A DNA stretch of 64,000 bases from Salipiger pentaromativorans. Its GTDB lineage: Bacteria; Pseudomonadota; Alphaproteobacteria; Rhodobacterales; Rhodobacteraceae. The first letter of the stretch is position 1. Each line of letters begins with the position of its first letter. Below are positions 16,828 through 24,854 of the stretch, one piece after another. The position numbers and the translations under genes were made by a program. Below the pieces are notes generated by a model. It was not told the DNA's origin and did not search any database. It worked only from the letters and a program-made list of their open reading frames with translations. The stretch covers positions 85,862 through 149,861 of the forward strand of contig NZ_JAMDHK010000004.1 in assembly GCF_024721115.1 (NCBI RefSeq), written 5' to 3'.

Positions 16828-18390
16828 ATGTCTTTCCGTCTTCTGACGAGTGTTGCGGCGCTGGCACTGTCCGCCGGTGCGGCCAGCGCGGACTATTCGC
16901 TGACCATCCTGCACACCAACGATTTCCATGATCGCTTCGAGCCGATCAGCAAATACGATTCGACCTGTTCCTCCGAGGACAACACCGAGGGCAAATGCTT
17001 TGGCGGCATCGCACGCCTTGTGACCGCGATCGAGGCCGCGCGCGCGGGCGCCGAAGGCGACGTGCTGCTGCTCGACGCGGGCGACCAGTTCCAGGGCTCG
17101 CTGTTCTTCACGCAATACGGTGGCGATCTGGCCGCCGAGTTCATGACCAAGCTGAACTATGACGCGATGGCCGTGGGCAACCACGAGTTCGACAAGGGCC
17201 CCGAGGGCCTGTCGGCCTTCCTCGACAACGTGTCCTTCCCGGTGCTTTCGGCGAATATCGACGTCAGCCAGAACAACCTGCTGGCGGGCCGCGTGGCCAA
17301 ATCCGCCGTGCTCGAACCCGGTTCGGAAAAGATCGGCATCATCTCGGTTCTGGCCGAGGACACGCCCGAGACCTCCTCGCCCGGCAATACCGTGATCTTT
17401 TCGCCCTCCATCGACGCGGCCCAGGCCGAGATCGACCGTCTGACCGCGGAAGGCGTGAACAAGATCATCCTGCTGACCCATGTCGGATACAAGGCCGACA
17501 TCCATCTCGCCGAATCGCTGAGCGGCGTCGACCTGATCATCGGCGGCCACAGCCACACGCTGCTGGGTGACATGGACGGCGCCGAGGGCCCCTATCCGAC
17601 CATGGCCAACGGCACGCCCATCGTCACCGCCTATGCCTATGGCAAGTATCTGGGCGAGATGAAGGTGACCTTCGACGACGCGGGCACCCTGACCGGGCTG
17701 ACCGGCGCGCCGATGCTGCTCGATGCCTCGGTTGCCGAGGACGAGGCCACCGTCGCCCGCGTCGCCGAGCTTGCCGGGCCGCTCGACGAAATGCGCCAGA
17801 CCATCGTCGCCGAGGCGGCCGAGCCGATCGACGGCGACCGGACCAGCTGCCGCGCGATGGAATGCACGATGGGCAACCTCGTGGCCGATGCGATGCTCGA
17901 CCGGGTCAAGGATCAGGGCATCGAGATCGCCATCCAGAACGGCGGCGGCCTGCGCGCCTCCATCGACGCGGGTGAGGTGACGATGGGCGAGGTGATCTCG
18001 GTCCTGCCGTTCCAGAACACGCTGTCGACCTTCCAGGTGACCGGCGCGACGATGATCGCGGCGCTCGAGAACGGCGCCAGCCAGATGGAAGAAGGCGCGG
18101 GCCGTTTCGCGCAGGTCGCGGGCCTCTCCTACACCGTCGATCCCAAGGCCGAGGTCGGCAGCCGCATCTCCGACGTGAAGGTGGGCGGCGAGCCCATCGA
18201 CCCGGAAAAGCTCTACGGCGTGGTGTCGAACAACTACGTGCGCAACGGCGGCGACGGCTACAAGATGTTCGTCGATGCGCAGAACGCCTATGATTTCGGT
18301 CCGGACCTGGCGGATGTGACGGCGGAATTCATCGCCGCCAACGCGCCTTACACGCCCTATACCGATGGCCGCATCACCGTGAAGGAGTAA
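16828..18390 (+). CDS. periplasmic 5'-nucleotidase / UDP-sugar hydrolase family
   Basis: Secreted metallophosphoesterase of 520 aa. Signal peptide MSFRLLTSVAALALSAGAASA, then the metallophosphatase signature ILHTNDFHDRFEP (metal ligands D and H), GDQFQGSLF, GNHEFDKGPEG and GGHSHTLLG. The C-terminal 5'-nucleotidase domain starts near residue 330 and has NLVADAML, IQNGGGLRASI and NNYVRNGGDGY for nucleoside binding. It hydrolyses extracellular nucleotides to give phosphate and nucleosides. Single-gene unit with its own promoter and strong terminator. Confidence 0.94.
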   Translation: MSFRLLTSVAALALSAGAASADYSLTILHTNDFHDRFEPISKYDSTCSSEDNTEGKCFGGIARLVTAIEAARAGAEGDVLLLDAGDQFQGSLFFTQYGGDLAAEFMTKLNYDAMAVGNHEFDKGPEGLSAFLDNVSFPVLSANIDVSQNNLLAGRVAKSAVLEPGSEKIGIISVLAEDTPETSSPGNTVIFSPSIDAAQAEIDRLTAEGVNKIILLTHVGYKADIHLAESLSGVDLIIGGHSHTLLGDMDGAEGPYPTMANGTPIVTAYAYGKYLGEMKVTFDDAGTLTGLTGAPMLLDASVAEDEATVARVAELAGPLDEMRQTIVAEAAEPIDGDRTSCRAMECTMGNLVADAMLDRVKDQGIEIAIQNGGGLRASIDAGEVTMGEVISVLPFQNTLSTFQVTGATMIAALENGASQMEEGAGRFAQVAGLSYTVDPKAEVGSRISDVKVGGEPIDPEKLYGVVSNNYVRNGGDGYKMFVDAQNAYDFGPDLADVTAEFIAANAPYTPYTDGRITVKE

Positions 18391-18413
18391 GCGGCTCCCA
18401 TCGCTCGGATGGC

Positions 18414-18442
18414 AACGCGCGGGGGCGACCCCGCGCGTTTTT
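18414..18442 (+). terminator. rho-independent terminator after the nucleotidase gene
   Basis: AACGCGCGGGG, loop GCGA, CCCCGCGCGTT followed by TTT: an 11-bp perfect stem and a T run, 23 bases after the stop. Confidence 0.9.
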
Positions 18443-18479
18443 CGTTTCGGGCGCTTTGTTCTGTCGGGCGGCCACGGTC

Positions 18480-18938
18480 TCATGCCACATGCGCGCGTTT
18501 CCGGGCCTTCATGGCCATCCCCGCCCGCATGTTCAGCCCCAGCAGCACGATGTTCAGCGCGCCGGCGCAGAGTTCCAGAAGCTGCACATAGGCGAAGGCG
18601 CCGGTCAGATCTCCGGCCCGTGCCCGCAGCCCGAGAAACACCGCCGCCGGGACGAGCACCAGCAGACCGTTCAGCGCCGCCACCCGCATCCGTGCCATCT
18701 TGGCCCGCACGGCGGGGGCTTTCGACCCTCCGGCGAGCCTGGCGCCGCTGGCGCCGGCGGCCGCCATGGCCAGCACCAGGAATGGCAGCACATAGAGGAT
18801 CGCCTGCCGGATCGCGATCACCGCGCCGGAAGAGGCGAGGAATTCGGCATAAAGTGCCAGCGACCAGAACGATGCGACAATCGCCAGCGCGGCGGCGCCC
18901 GAGGCGCCATGGATCAGAACCAGACGGGAACGGGACAT
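18480..18938 (-). CDS. four-helix membrane protein, MarR-divergent
   Basis: 152-aa membrane protein with about four hydrophobic helices (near 10-35, 42-62, 88-108, 115-138). I do not recognise a named family. It is transcribed away from a MarR regulator, and two copies of an ATAGCnnGCTAT palindrome lie between them, so it is very likely controlled by that regulator. Role unknown; possible transporter-like or stress-related membrane protein. Confidence 0.72.
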   Translation of the reverse strand: MSRSRLVLIHGASGAAALAIVASFWSLALYAEFLASSGAVIAIRQAILYVLPFLVLAMAAAGASGARLAGGSKAPAVRAKMARMRVAALNGLLVLVPAAVFLGLRARAGDLTGAFAYVQLLELCAGALNIVLLGLNMRAGMAMKARKRAHVA

Positions 18939-18956
18939 GGGGAAGACTCCTTTTTG

Positions 18957-18968
18957 ATAGCAAGCTAT
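18957..18968. promoter_or_regulatory. MarR box 1
   Basis: ATAGC-AA-GCTAT, perfect 5-2-5 palindrome, 18 bases upstream of the divergent membrane protein start. Confidence 0.65.
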
Positions 18969-18980
18969 GTATGTGGCGTA

Positions 18981-19000
18981 TTGAATAGCGCGCTATGCAA
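18981..19000. promoter_or_regulatory. MarR box 2
   Basis: TTG-a-ATAGCGCGCTAT-g-CAA: the same ATAGCnnGCTAT core with extended TTG/CAA arms, 15 bases upstream of the marR-like start. Centre-to-centre distance to box 1 is 28 bases. Confidence 0.7.
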
Positions 19001-19015
19001 GTGTAGGCAAGCCCC

Positions 19016-19447
19016 ATGAGCGATTTCGAAAAGACCCGGTCCGCGGGCTATCTGGCCAATCACATGGCGCGGCTCTTTGCCCATGCGCTGGCCGAGCGGA
19101 TCCGCCCGCTGGATCTGGCGCCGGCGCAGTTCATGACGCTGCTCGAGCTCTGGCGCGAGGACGGGCTCACCCAGCGCGATCTGGTGGCGCGGCTGGATGT
19201 GGAACAGGCGACCATGGCCAATACGCTGAAGCGCATGGAGCGCGACGGGCTGATCACCCGCCGCGCCCATGCCGAGGATGCCCGCGCCCGCACCATCCAT
19301 CTCACCGCCCGGGCCCGCGCCCTTCAGGGGCCCGCCGAACGGGCCGCGCAGGAGGTGAACGACCGGGCGATGGCCGCGATGACTGCGCCGGAGCGCGCCG
19401 CTTTCGTCGCCGCGATGACCCGCGCCATCGACGCGCTGAAGGACTGA
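19016..19447 (+). CDS. MarR family transcriptional regulator
   Basis: 143-aa winged-helix regulator: MSDFEKTRSAGYLANHMARLF dimer helix, LTQRDLVARLDVEQATMANTLKRMERDGLI as the recognition region (about residues 60-88), RRAHAEDARARTIHLTARA wing, then a C-terminal helix. Divergent to the membrane protein at 18480-18938, with two palindromic boxes placed to repress both promoters. No conserved Cys redox switch is visible, so ligand sensing is more likely. Confidence 0.9.
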   Translation: MSDFEKTRSAGYLANHMARLFAHALAERIRPLDLAPAQFMTLLELWREDGLTQRDLVARLDVEQATMANTLKRMERDGLITRRAHAEDARARTIHLTARARALQGPAERAAQEVNDRAMAAMTAPERAAFVAAMTRAIDALKD

Positions 19448-19452
19448 CCGCC

Positions 19453-19520
19453 TCTTTCATCTTTCCGGCAAATACGCCGGGGGAAAGCGCGCCCCGGCGC
19501 GCGAGGGGGCAGCGCCCCCG
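19453..19520. repeat. dispersed 65-base repeat, copy A
   Basis: Begins CTTTCATCTTTCCGGCAAAT and continues with a GCGC/GGCGCG-rich palindromic part and GGGGGC-AGC-GCCCCC hairpin. A near-identical block occurs at 48946-49011. Both lie directly after a gene's stop codon. The first 25 bases are the reverse complement of the GAGTATTT...GAAAGATGAA motif. Confidence 0.75.
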
Positions 19521-19585
19521 CCTGGCCACTGGCCAAACCCGCGGATCGCCGGCATGCTGTCCGCCAAAGTCAGCCGGAGAGAGCC

Positions 19586-20077
19586 ATGCACGGGCGCTGC
19601 ACCTGCGGAGAGATCCGCTTTCACCTGACCGATACGCCGCTCATCACCCATTGCTGCCATTGCACATGGTGTCAGCGGGAGACCGGTTCGGCTTTTGCCC
19701 TGAACGCCATGATCGAAACCCGCAACATCGCATGCGACGCGGGCCGTCCGCAGGAAATCGCGCTGCCCTCGGCCAGCGGCAAGGGCCAGACCGTGGCGCG
19801 CTGCCCCAGCTGTCAGGTGGCGCTCTGGTCGCATTATGCCGGGGCCGGGCGCGCCTTTGCCTTTGTCCGGGTGGGCACGCTCGACGACGCGTCGCGCGTC
19901 GCGCCGGACGTGCATATCTTCACCGAAAGCGCCCATCCCTGGATCCCCTTTCCCGACGGCGCGCGGGTCTTTCCCGCCTTCTACCGCCGCTCGGCCACCT
20001 GGCGCCCCGAGGCGCTGGAACGGCGCGCGGCAGAGCTTGCGCGCGTGGCGCAGCAGCAACAGCAACAACAGGGCTGA
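19586..20077 (+). CDS. GFA-family zinc protein, second copy
   Basis: 163 aa, GFA/CENP-V fold. Cysteines: GRCTCGEIRF at the N-terminus, CCHCTWCQRETGSAFAL near residue 30 and CPSCQVALWSHY near residue 73. It is not closely similar to the copy at 12570. The C-terminus ends in a run of seven glutamines from a CAG/CAA tract (20053-20073), likely a length-variable tail. Followed six bases later by the DUF1992 gene, so probably co-transcribed. Confidence 0.87.
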   Translation: MHGRCTCGEIRFHLTDTPLITHCCHCTWCQRETGSAFALNAMIETRNIACDAGRPQEIALPSASGKGQTVARCPSCQVALWSHYAGAGRAFAFVRVGTLDDASRVAPDVHIFTESAHPWIPFPDGARVFPAFYRRSATWRPEALERRAAELARVAQQQQQQQG

Positions 20078-20082
20078 ACGCG

Positions 20083-20385
20083 ATGGACCACCCGCTGATC
20101 GACCTCATCAACGCGCGCATCCGCAAGGCCGAGGAGGAGGGCGCCTTCGACAACCTGCCCGGCGCCGGACAGCCCTTGCCGGCCTGCGACGACCCTGAAA
20201 ACGCGGTGCTGAACCGGATCCTGAAGGACAATGGCGCGGTGCCGGAATTCGTCTCGCTCTCGCGCGAGCTGGCAAAGCTGCGCGAAGAGCTGCGCGAGAC
20301 CGCCGACCGCAGCGCGCGGCGCCGGCTGATGCAGGATATGTCGCTGCTGGAAGCGAAGATCGAGATCGCCCGCAAGGCGCGCTGA
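20083..20385 (+). CDS. DUF1992 family protein (DnaJ-homologue subfamily C-like)
   Basis: 100-aa protein opening MDHPLIDLINARIRKAEEEG and containing FDNLPGAGQPLP, the signature of DUF1992 (a short conserved domain also found in DnaJ homologue subfamily C member 28). No J-domain is present. It has no established bacterial function. The start follows the GFA stop closely; no strong ribosome site, consistent with coupling. Confidence 0.85.
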   Translation: MDHPLIDLINARIRKAEEEGAFDNLPGAGQPLPACDDPENAVLNRILKDNGAVPEFVSLSRELAKLREELRETADRSARRRLMQDMSLLEAKIEIARKAR

Positions 20386-20457
20386 GGCTTGGACATCCCG
20401 CGCCGCCCGTGCCAGTGTCGCGCGCGGCGGAAGCTGGGGCACAGGAGGCGCGGGCGC

Positions 20458-21672
20458 ATGGTCACGGTCAAGGAACAATACGAAGCCTACCCCTATCCCG
20501 AGCGCGATCCGGAAGACGAACGCACCCGCCTGATCACCGGATCGCCCTCGCATCCGCTGGAAATGGACCATTTCCTCTGGAACGGGCTGCGCGACTGGTC
20601 AAAGCCGCTGCGGGTGCTGGTGGCGGGCGGCGGCACCGGCGACGGGCTGATCCAGCTTGCCACGCTGATGCAGAAGGCCGGCGCGCCCGCAGAATTCACC
20701 TATCTCGACCTCTCGGCCGCCGCGCGCGAGGTGGCCGAGGCCCGCGCCGCGATCCGGGGCCTGGGCAATATCGCCTTTCACAGCGGCAGTCTGCTGGAGG
20801 CGCCAGAGCTCGGCACCTTCGACTATATCGACTGCTGCGGTGTGCTGCATCACCTGCCCGACCCGGCGGCGGGGTTCCGGGCCCTGCGCGCGGCGCTGGC
20901 GCCGGGCGGAGGCCTGGGCTTCATGGTCTATGCGCCCTATGGCCGATCGGGCGTCTATCCGCTGCAAGAGGCGTTCGGCGCGCTTTTCGAGGGGCTGCCG
21001 CCCGAGGCGCGGCTCGACCGGGCGAAACGGCTGGTGGCGGGGCTGCCCGAGGGGCATCCCTTTGCCTGCAATCCCAATCTGAGCGACCACCGCAAGAGCG
21101 ACGCGGCGTTCTACGACCTGCTTTTGCACGGGCAGGACCGTGCCTATGCGGTGCCGGATCTGCTGGCGGTGCTGGCCGAAACCGGATGGGATCTGGCCTC
21201 CTTCACCACACCGGCGCTTTACGATCTGGCGCTGATCACGGAGGTGCCCGAGGACATGGCGCCCGAGACGCAGATGGCGGTGGCCGAAAAGCTGCGCGGG
21301 ACGATCCGGATGCATACGGCCTATGCCGTGGCGCAGGGCGCCGGGCCAAGCGTCGCACAGGGGCGCAACCGCCAGCTCGTGCCGCATCTGCGCGGGGTGC
21401 AGCGGCAGGCGCTGGCGCGGGCGGTGGCGCAGGGGCGGTCGCTGCCGCTGCGCATCGGCCAGCTCTCGGCCGAGCTGGCGCTGCCCAGGGAGGCGGCGGC
21501 GCTGATCGCGGGGATCGACGGTCGGCGCAGCCTGGACGAGATCGCCCGTGCCGCGCGGATCGACCCGCTGGCCTTCGGCGCGCTCTGGGCGCGAATCGAC
21601 GGCGCGCTGGCGCCTTGGGGTCTGCTGCTTTATTCGGGACTGCTGCGGCGCCCGGAACCGCCACGGCGCTGA
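20458..21672 (+). CDS. class I SAM-dependent methyltransferase
   Basis: 404 aa. A YEAYPYPERDP opening is followed by the SAM-binding motif VLVAGGGTGDGLIQLA (about residue 50-65), an acidic post-motif residue in TYLDLSAAAREVAEAR and motif IDCCGVLHHLPDP. The C-terminal 170 residues have no family I recognise and contain an LSAELALPREAAALIAGIDGRRSLDEIA helix-rich module resembling a winged helix. AGGAGG nine bases upstream. Substrate unknown; the opening motif is found in methyltransferases with tetratricopeptide or protein substrates. Confidence 0.82.
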   Translation: MVTVKEQYEAYPYPERDPEDERTRLITGSPSHPLEMDHFLWNGLRDWSKPLRVLVAGGGTGDGLIQLATLMQKAGAPAEFTYLDLSAAAREVAEARAAIRGLGNIAFHSGSLLEAPELGTFDYIDCCGVLHHLPDPAAGFRALRAALAPGGGLGFMVYAPYGRSGVYPLQEAFGALFEGLPPEARLDRAKRLVAGLPEGHPFACNPNLSDHRKSDAAFYDLLLHGQDRAYAVPDLLAVLAETGWDLASFTTPALYDLALITEVPEDMAPETQMAVAEKLRGTIRMHTAYAVAQGAGPSVAQGRNRQLVPHLRGVQRQALARAVAQGRSLPLRIGQLSAELALPREAAALIAGIDGRRSLDEIARAARIDPLAFGALWARIDGALAPWGLLLYSGLLRRPEPPRR

Positions 21673-21799
21673 CCCGCGGCCCCGGCGTTCCCAGTCCGGG
21701 CGCGGCCAAAATGCCGCGTCACAGCGGTTTTTCCCTCTTGCCCTCGGGTGGGGCGGCGCAGAGATTGCCCCGGCAATGTGTAATCGGGGAGGATCCGAG

Positions 21800-22228
21800 A
21801 TGGGTCTGTTCAACTTCTGGAAAAAATCCGGCAAATCGCTCGCTGGCGGCGGTGACGCCGCGCCGACCGCCGAGGTGCTGAAGCAGGAGGTCGCCGCTCT
21901 GGGCCTCAAGGCCGACGATGTCGAGATCTCGGTCGCGGGCGACAAGGTGACCGTTTCCGGCGGCGCGCTGAGCGCGGAAGAGCGGGAAAAGGTGATCCTC
22001 GCCGTGGGCAATGTCGAAGGCGTGGCCGAGGTCGAGGCGGAAGAGGCCGACACGGCGGTGTTCCACACTGTCGAGAAAGGCGATTCGCTCTGGAAGATCG
22101 CCGCGAAGACCCTGAGCAACGGTGCCCGCTACAACGAGATCTTCGAGGCCAACCGCCCGATGCTGAAGGATCCCGACGAGATCTATCCCGGCCAGGTGCT
22201 GCGTATTCCCGCCAGCGCCGAGGCCTGA
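21800..22228 (+). CDS. kbp: BON-LysM protein, Kbp (YgaU)-like
   Basis: 142-aa protein with an N-terminal BON domain (about 25-80) and a C-terminal LysM domain (about 90-138, FHTVEKGDSLWKIA ... FEANRPMLKDPDEIYPGQVLRIP). Same length and architecture as E. coli Kbp/YgaU, a cytoplasmic K+-binding protein; it begins MGLFNFWKK like the E. coli protein and has no signal peptide. GGGAGGA precedes the ATG. The gene stands alone and is followed by two hairpins. Confidence 0.88.
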   Translation: MGLFNFWKKSGKSLAGGGDAAPTAEVLKQEVAALGLKADDVEISVAGDKVTVSGGALSAEEREKVILAVGNVEGVAEVEAEEADTAVFHTVEKGDSLWKIAAKTLSNGARYNEIFEANRPMLKDPDEIYPGQVLRIPASAEA

Positions 22229-22236
22229 TCGCCTCC

Positions 22237-22294
22237 GGGCGAGGGGGCATCCCCTCGCCCCACGGCCCGGCGCACCGGCGGTGTGCCGGGCTTT
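22237..22294 (+). terminator. tandem hairpins after the Kbp-like gene
   Basis: First hairpin GGGCGAGGGG-GCAT-CCCCTCGCCC (22237-22260), perfect 10 bp without T run; second GCCCGGCGCACC-GGC-GGTGTGCCGGGC (22265-22291), 12 bp with one G-T pair, followed by TTT. Together a likely terminator, the T run being short. Confidence 0.65.
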
Positions 22295-22397
22295 GCCGCA
22301 ATTCCGCCTCTTGCGCTGCGGCGCGTTCCTTTCCAGACTGCGGCTCTAGCAGGGAGACGCCCGAACCCATTCGGGACGTCAGGGAGGAGCGACGACC

Positions 22398-24308
22398 ATG
22401 ACCTTCGCGTCCGTGGCCGACCGAGATGCCATCGAAGCGGAAATGCCCTGGGCCGCGCGCGATGTGCCCGCCACGCTTTACGCCCAGTTGCAGCGCACCG
22501 CCGAAGCCTTTCCCGACCGCCCCGCCGTCAGCTTTCAGCTTTTCTCGGGGCCCGGCGACACGGCCGAGACGCTGAGCTGGCGGGTTCTGAAGGACAAGAC
22601 GACCCAGGCGGCGAACCTCTTCCGTAGCCTCGGCGTGGGCGAGACCGATGTGATCGCCTATGTGCTGCCGAACTGCAACGAGACGGTGTTCACGCTGCTC
22701 GGCGGCGCCGTGGCGGGGATCGTGACACCGATCAACCCGTTGCTCGAGCCCGAACAGATCGCCGCCATCCTGCGCGAGACCGAGGCCAAGGTCGTGGTGA
22801 CGCTCAAGGCCTTTCCCAAGACCGACGTGGCGCAGAAGGTGGCAGAGGCCTGCCGTCATGCGCCGCAGGTGAACTATGTGCTCGAGGTCGATCTCAACCG
22901 CTACCTGTCGCCGCCGAAATCCTGGATCGTGCCCTTCCTGCGCCCCAAGGTCACGGCCAAGCGCCACGCCGATGTGCTGTGCTTTGCCAGGGAACTGGCA
23001 AAGCAGCCGACCACATTGACCTTTGCCGATGGCGCCGAGGACCGTGTCGCGGCCTATTTCCACACCGGCGGCACCACCGGCATGCCCAAGGTGGCGCGGC
23101 ACCGCTATTCGGGGATGCTCTACAATGGCTGGCTCGGCAGCACGCTGCTGTTCAGCGAGGAAGACAACATCATCTGTCCGCTGCCGCTGTTCCACGTCTT
23201 CGCGGCGCATGTGATCCTGATGTCGGCGCTCTGTTCAGGCGCGCATGTGGTCTTGCCGACACCGGCGGGTTATCGCGGCGAGGGGGTGATCGGGAATTTC
23301 TGGAAGCTGTGCGAACGCTGGAAGATCAGCTTCATCATCACCGTGCCCACCGCCGTTTCGGCGCTGATGCAGCAGAAGCCGGATGCGGATATTTCCTCGG
23401 TCAAGGTGGCATTCTCGGGCTCGGCACCGATGCCGCTGGAGCTCTTCCGCCGCTTCGAGACCGCCTGCGGGGTGACCGTCTGCGAAGGCTACGGGCTGAC
23501 CGAGGCCACCTGCCTCGTTTCGGTGAACCCGCCCGAAGGGGTCAAGAAGGTGGGCTCGATCGGCATTCCCTTCCCCTATACCCATGTCAAGATCGTCAAG
23601 CAGACAGCAGAGGGGCCGCGCGAATGCGCCTGTGACGAGGTGGGCGAGATCTGCGTCTCGAACCCGGGGGTCTTTTCCGGCGCGACCTATACCGAGATCG
23701 ACAAGAACCGGGATCTGTTCCACGAGGGGATCTTTCTGCGCACCGGCGATCTGGGGCGGATGGATGCGGACGGCTATCTCTGGATCACCGGACGGGCGAA
23801 GGATCTGATCATCCGGGGCGGCCACAACATCGACCCCGCCGAGATCGAGGAGGCGCTGCTGGTGCATCCCGCGGTGGCCTTTGCCGGCGCGATCGGCCAG
23901 CCCGACGCGCATGCGGGCGAGCTGCCCTGCGCCTATGTCGAGCTGGTGGCCGGGGCGGAGGTGACCGAGGACGAGCTGATGAAACACGCGCGCGTGCATA
24001 TCCACGAGCGCGCGGCCTTTCCCAAGCACATGACGATCCTGCCGGAGCTGCCCAAGACCGCCGTGGGCAAGATCTTCAAGCCCGAGCTGCGGATGCAGGC
24101 GATCACGCGGGTCTATAACGGGGCTCTGGAACAGGCGGGGCTGTCCGCGCGGGTGGTCTCGGTGGTCGATGATCGCAAGCGCGGGCTGATCGCGCTGGTC
24201 GAACGCAACGGCGCCGATGCCGAAGCGGTCGGCCATTGCCTCGGGGCGTTCACCCGGCCCTGGGACTGGGCGGAAGAGGAGGTCGCGCTGACGCGGGCCT
24301 CGGCATGA
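22398..24308 (+). CDS. acyl-CoA synthetase (AMP-binding)
   Basis: Adenylate-forming enzyme of 636 aa that should make an acyl-CoA from a free acid. P-loop FHTGGTTGMPKVARH (about 219-233), GYGLTEATCLVS, the ADP/AMP hinge LRTGDLGRMDADGYLW and the C-terminal lysine region LPKTAVGKIFKPELR are all intact. GGGAGGAGC precedes the ATG. Monocistronic as far as seen; no other beta-oxidation gene is adjacent. Medium- or long-chain substrate is possible; the class cannot be set from sequence. Confidence 0.9.
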   Translation: MTFASVADRDAIEAEMPWAARDVPATLYAQLQRTAEAFPDRPAVSFQLFSGPGDTAETLSWRVLKDKTTQAANLFRSLGVGETDVIAYVLPNCNETVFTLLGGAVAGIVTPINPLLEPEQIAAILRETEAKVVVTLKAFPKTDVAQKVAEACRHAPQVNYVLEVDLNRYLSPPKSWIVPFLRPKVTAKRHADVLCFARELAKQPTTLTFADGAEDRVAAYFHTGGTTGMPKVARHRYSGMLYNGWLGSTLLFSEEDNIICPLPLFHVFAAHVILMSALCSGAHVVLPTPAGYRGEGVIGNFWKLCERWKISFIITVPTAVSALMQQKPDADISSVKVAFSGSAPMPLELFRRFETACGVTVCEGYGLTEATCLVSVNPPEGVKKVGSIGIPFPYTHVKIVKQTAEGPRECACDEVGEICVSNPGVFSGATYTEIDKNRDLFHEGIFLRTGDLGRMDADGYLWITGRAKDLIIRGGHNIDPAEIEEALLVHPAVAFAGAIGQPDAHAGELPCAYVELVAGAEVTEDELMKHARVHIHERAAFPKHMTILPELPKTAVGKIFKPELRMQAITRVYNGALEQAGLSARVVSVVDDRKRGLIALVERNGADAEAVGHCLGAFTRPWDWAEEEVALTRASA

Positions 24309-24392
24309 GGCGCTGACCGCGCGGGGTCTGCGGGGACAGGGCGCGGCCGGGTCCGGAGGTCGCCGGGCAAGGGTGTCGGGCGGGTTGGCTGC

Positions 24393-24719
24393 TCAGCAGG
24401 CGCCCTTGGCGCAGAAGATCTCGTAAAGCAGGCCGATCACCCGGCCGGTGTCTTCGTTGGCGAGGCTGTAATAGATCGTCTTGCCGTCGCGCCGGGTGGT
24501 CACCAGCCCTTCCTCGCGCAGCCGCGCCAGCATCTGGCTGACCGCCGCCTGACGGATGCTGAGCAGTTCTTCCAGTTCGCCCACCGACTTTTCGCCCGAT
24601 CCCAGATGACACAGGATCATCAGCCGGCCTTCATGGGCCAGTGTTTTCAGAAAGGACGCCGCGCTGCGCGCATTGGTGGCCATTTCCTCGGGCGGGGCAG
24701 GGATCGTCTGGGAGTTCAC
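24393..24719 (-). CDS. SqrR/BigR-type ArsR regulator (persulfide sensor-like)
   Basis: 108-aa ArsR-family repressor with a winged helix (LSIRQAAVSQMLARLREEGLV). C37 (in LMILCHLG) and C103 (in YEIFCAKGAC) are 66 residues apart, the same spacing as Cys41 and Cys107 of Rhodobacter capsulatus SqrR, which form a tetrasulfide to sense reactive sulfur. No sqr, pdo or bigR-type sulfur gene is next to it. It lies 135 bases after the PcaB-like gene, in the same direction, but an AT-rich candidate operator just upstream suggests its own promoter. Confidence 0.85.
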   Translation of the reverse strand: MNSQTIPAPPEEMATNARSAASFLKTLAHEGRLMILCHLGSGEKSVGELEELLSIRQAAVSQMLARLREEGLVTTRRDGKTIYYSLANEDTGRVIGLLYEIFCAKGAC

Positions 24720-24734
24720 GTGTCAGGACCTCTT

Positions 24735-24764
24735 CGCAAGTGTCGAATATATAGCATGTTTGCG
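24735..24764. promoter_or_regulatory. candidate SqrR-type operator
   Basis: CGCAA (24735-24739) and TTGCG (24760-24764) flank an AT-rich centre GAATATATAGC, 15 bases upstream of the regulator start. AT-rich dyads upstream of the gene are typical for BigR/SqrR autoregulation; the site is a prediction. Confidence 0.4.
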
Positions 24765-24854
24765 GCGGAATGCGAGATGGCGACGTGGTCGCTTGGCCTC
24801 TGCCCGGGCGGGAAAAGCCGGAAAAGCGGCGCTTTTTGCCCTTTGGGGGCCGTG

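Noticed and set aside
16810-19017. Long minus-strand frame across the 5'-nucleotidase gene, the terminator and the membrane protein gene
   Set aside because: It crosses two well-supported genes and a strong terminator; no recognisable domain.
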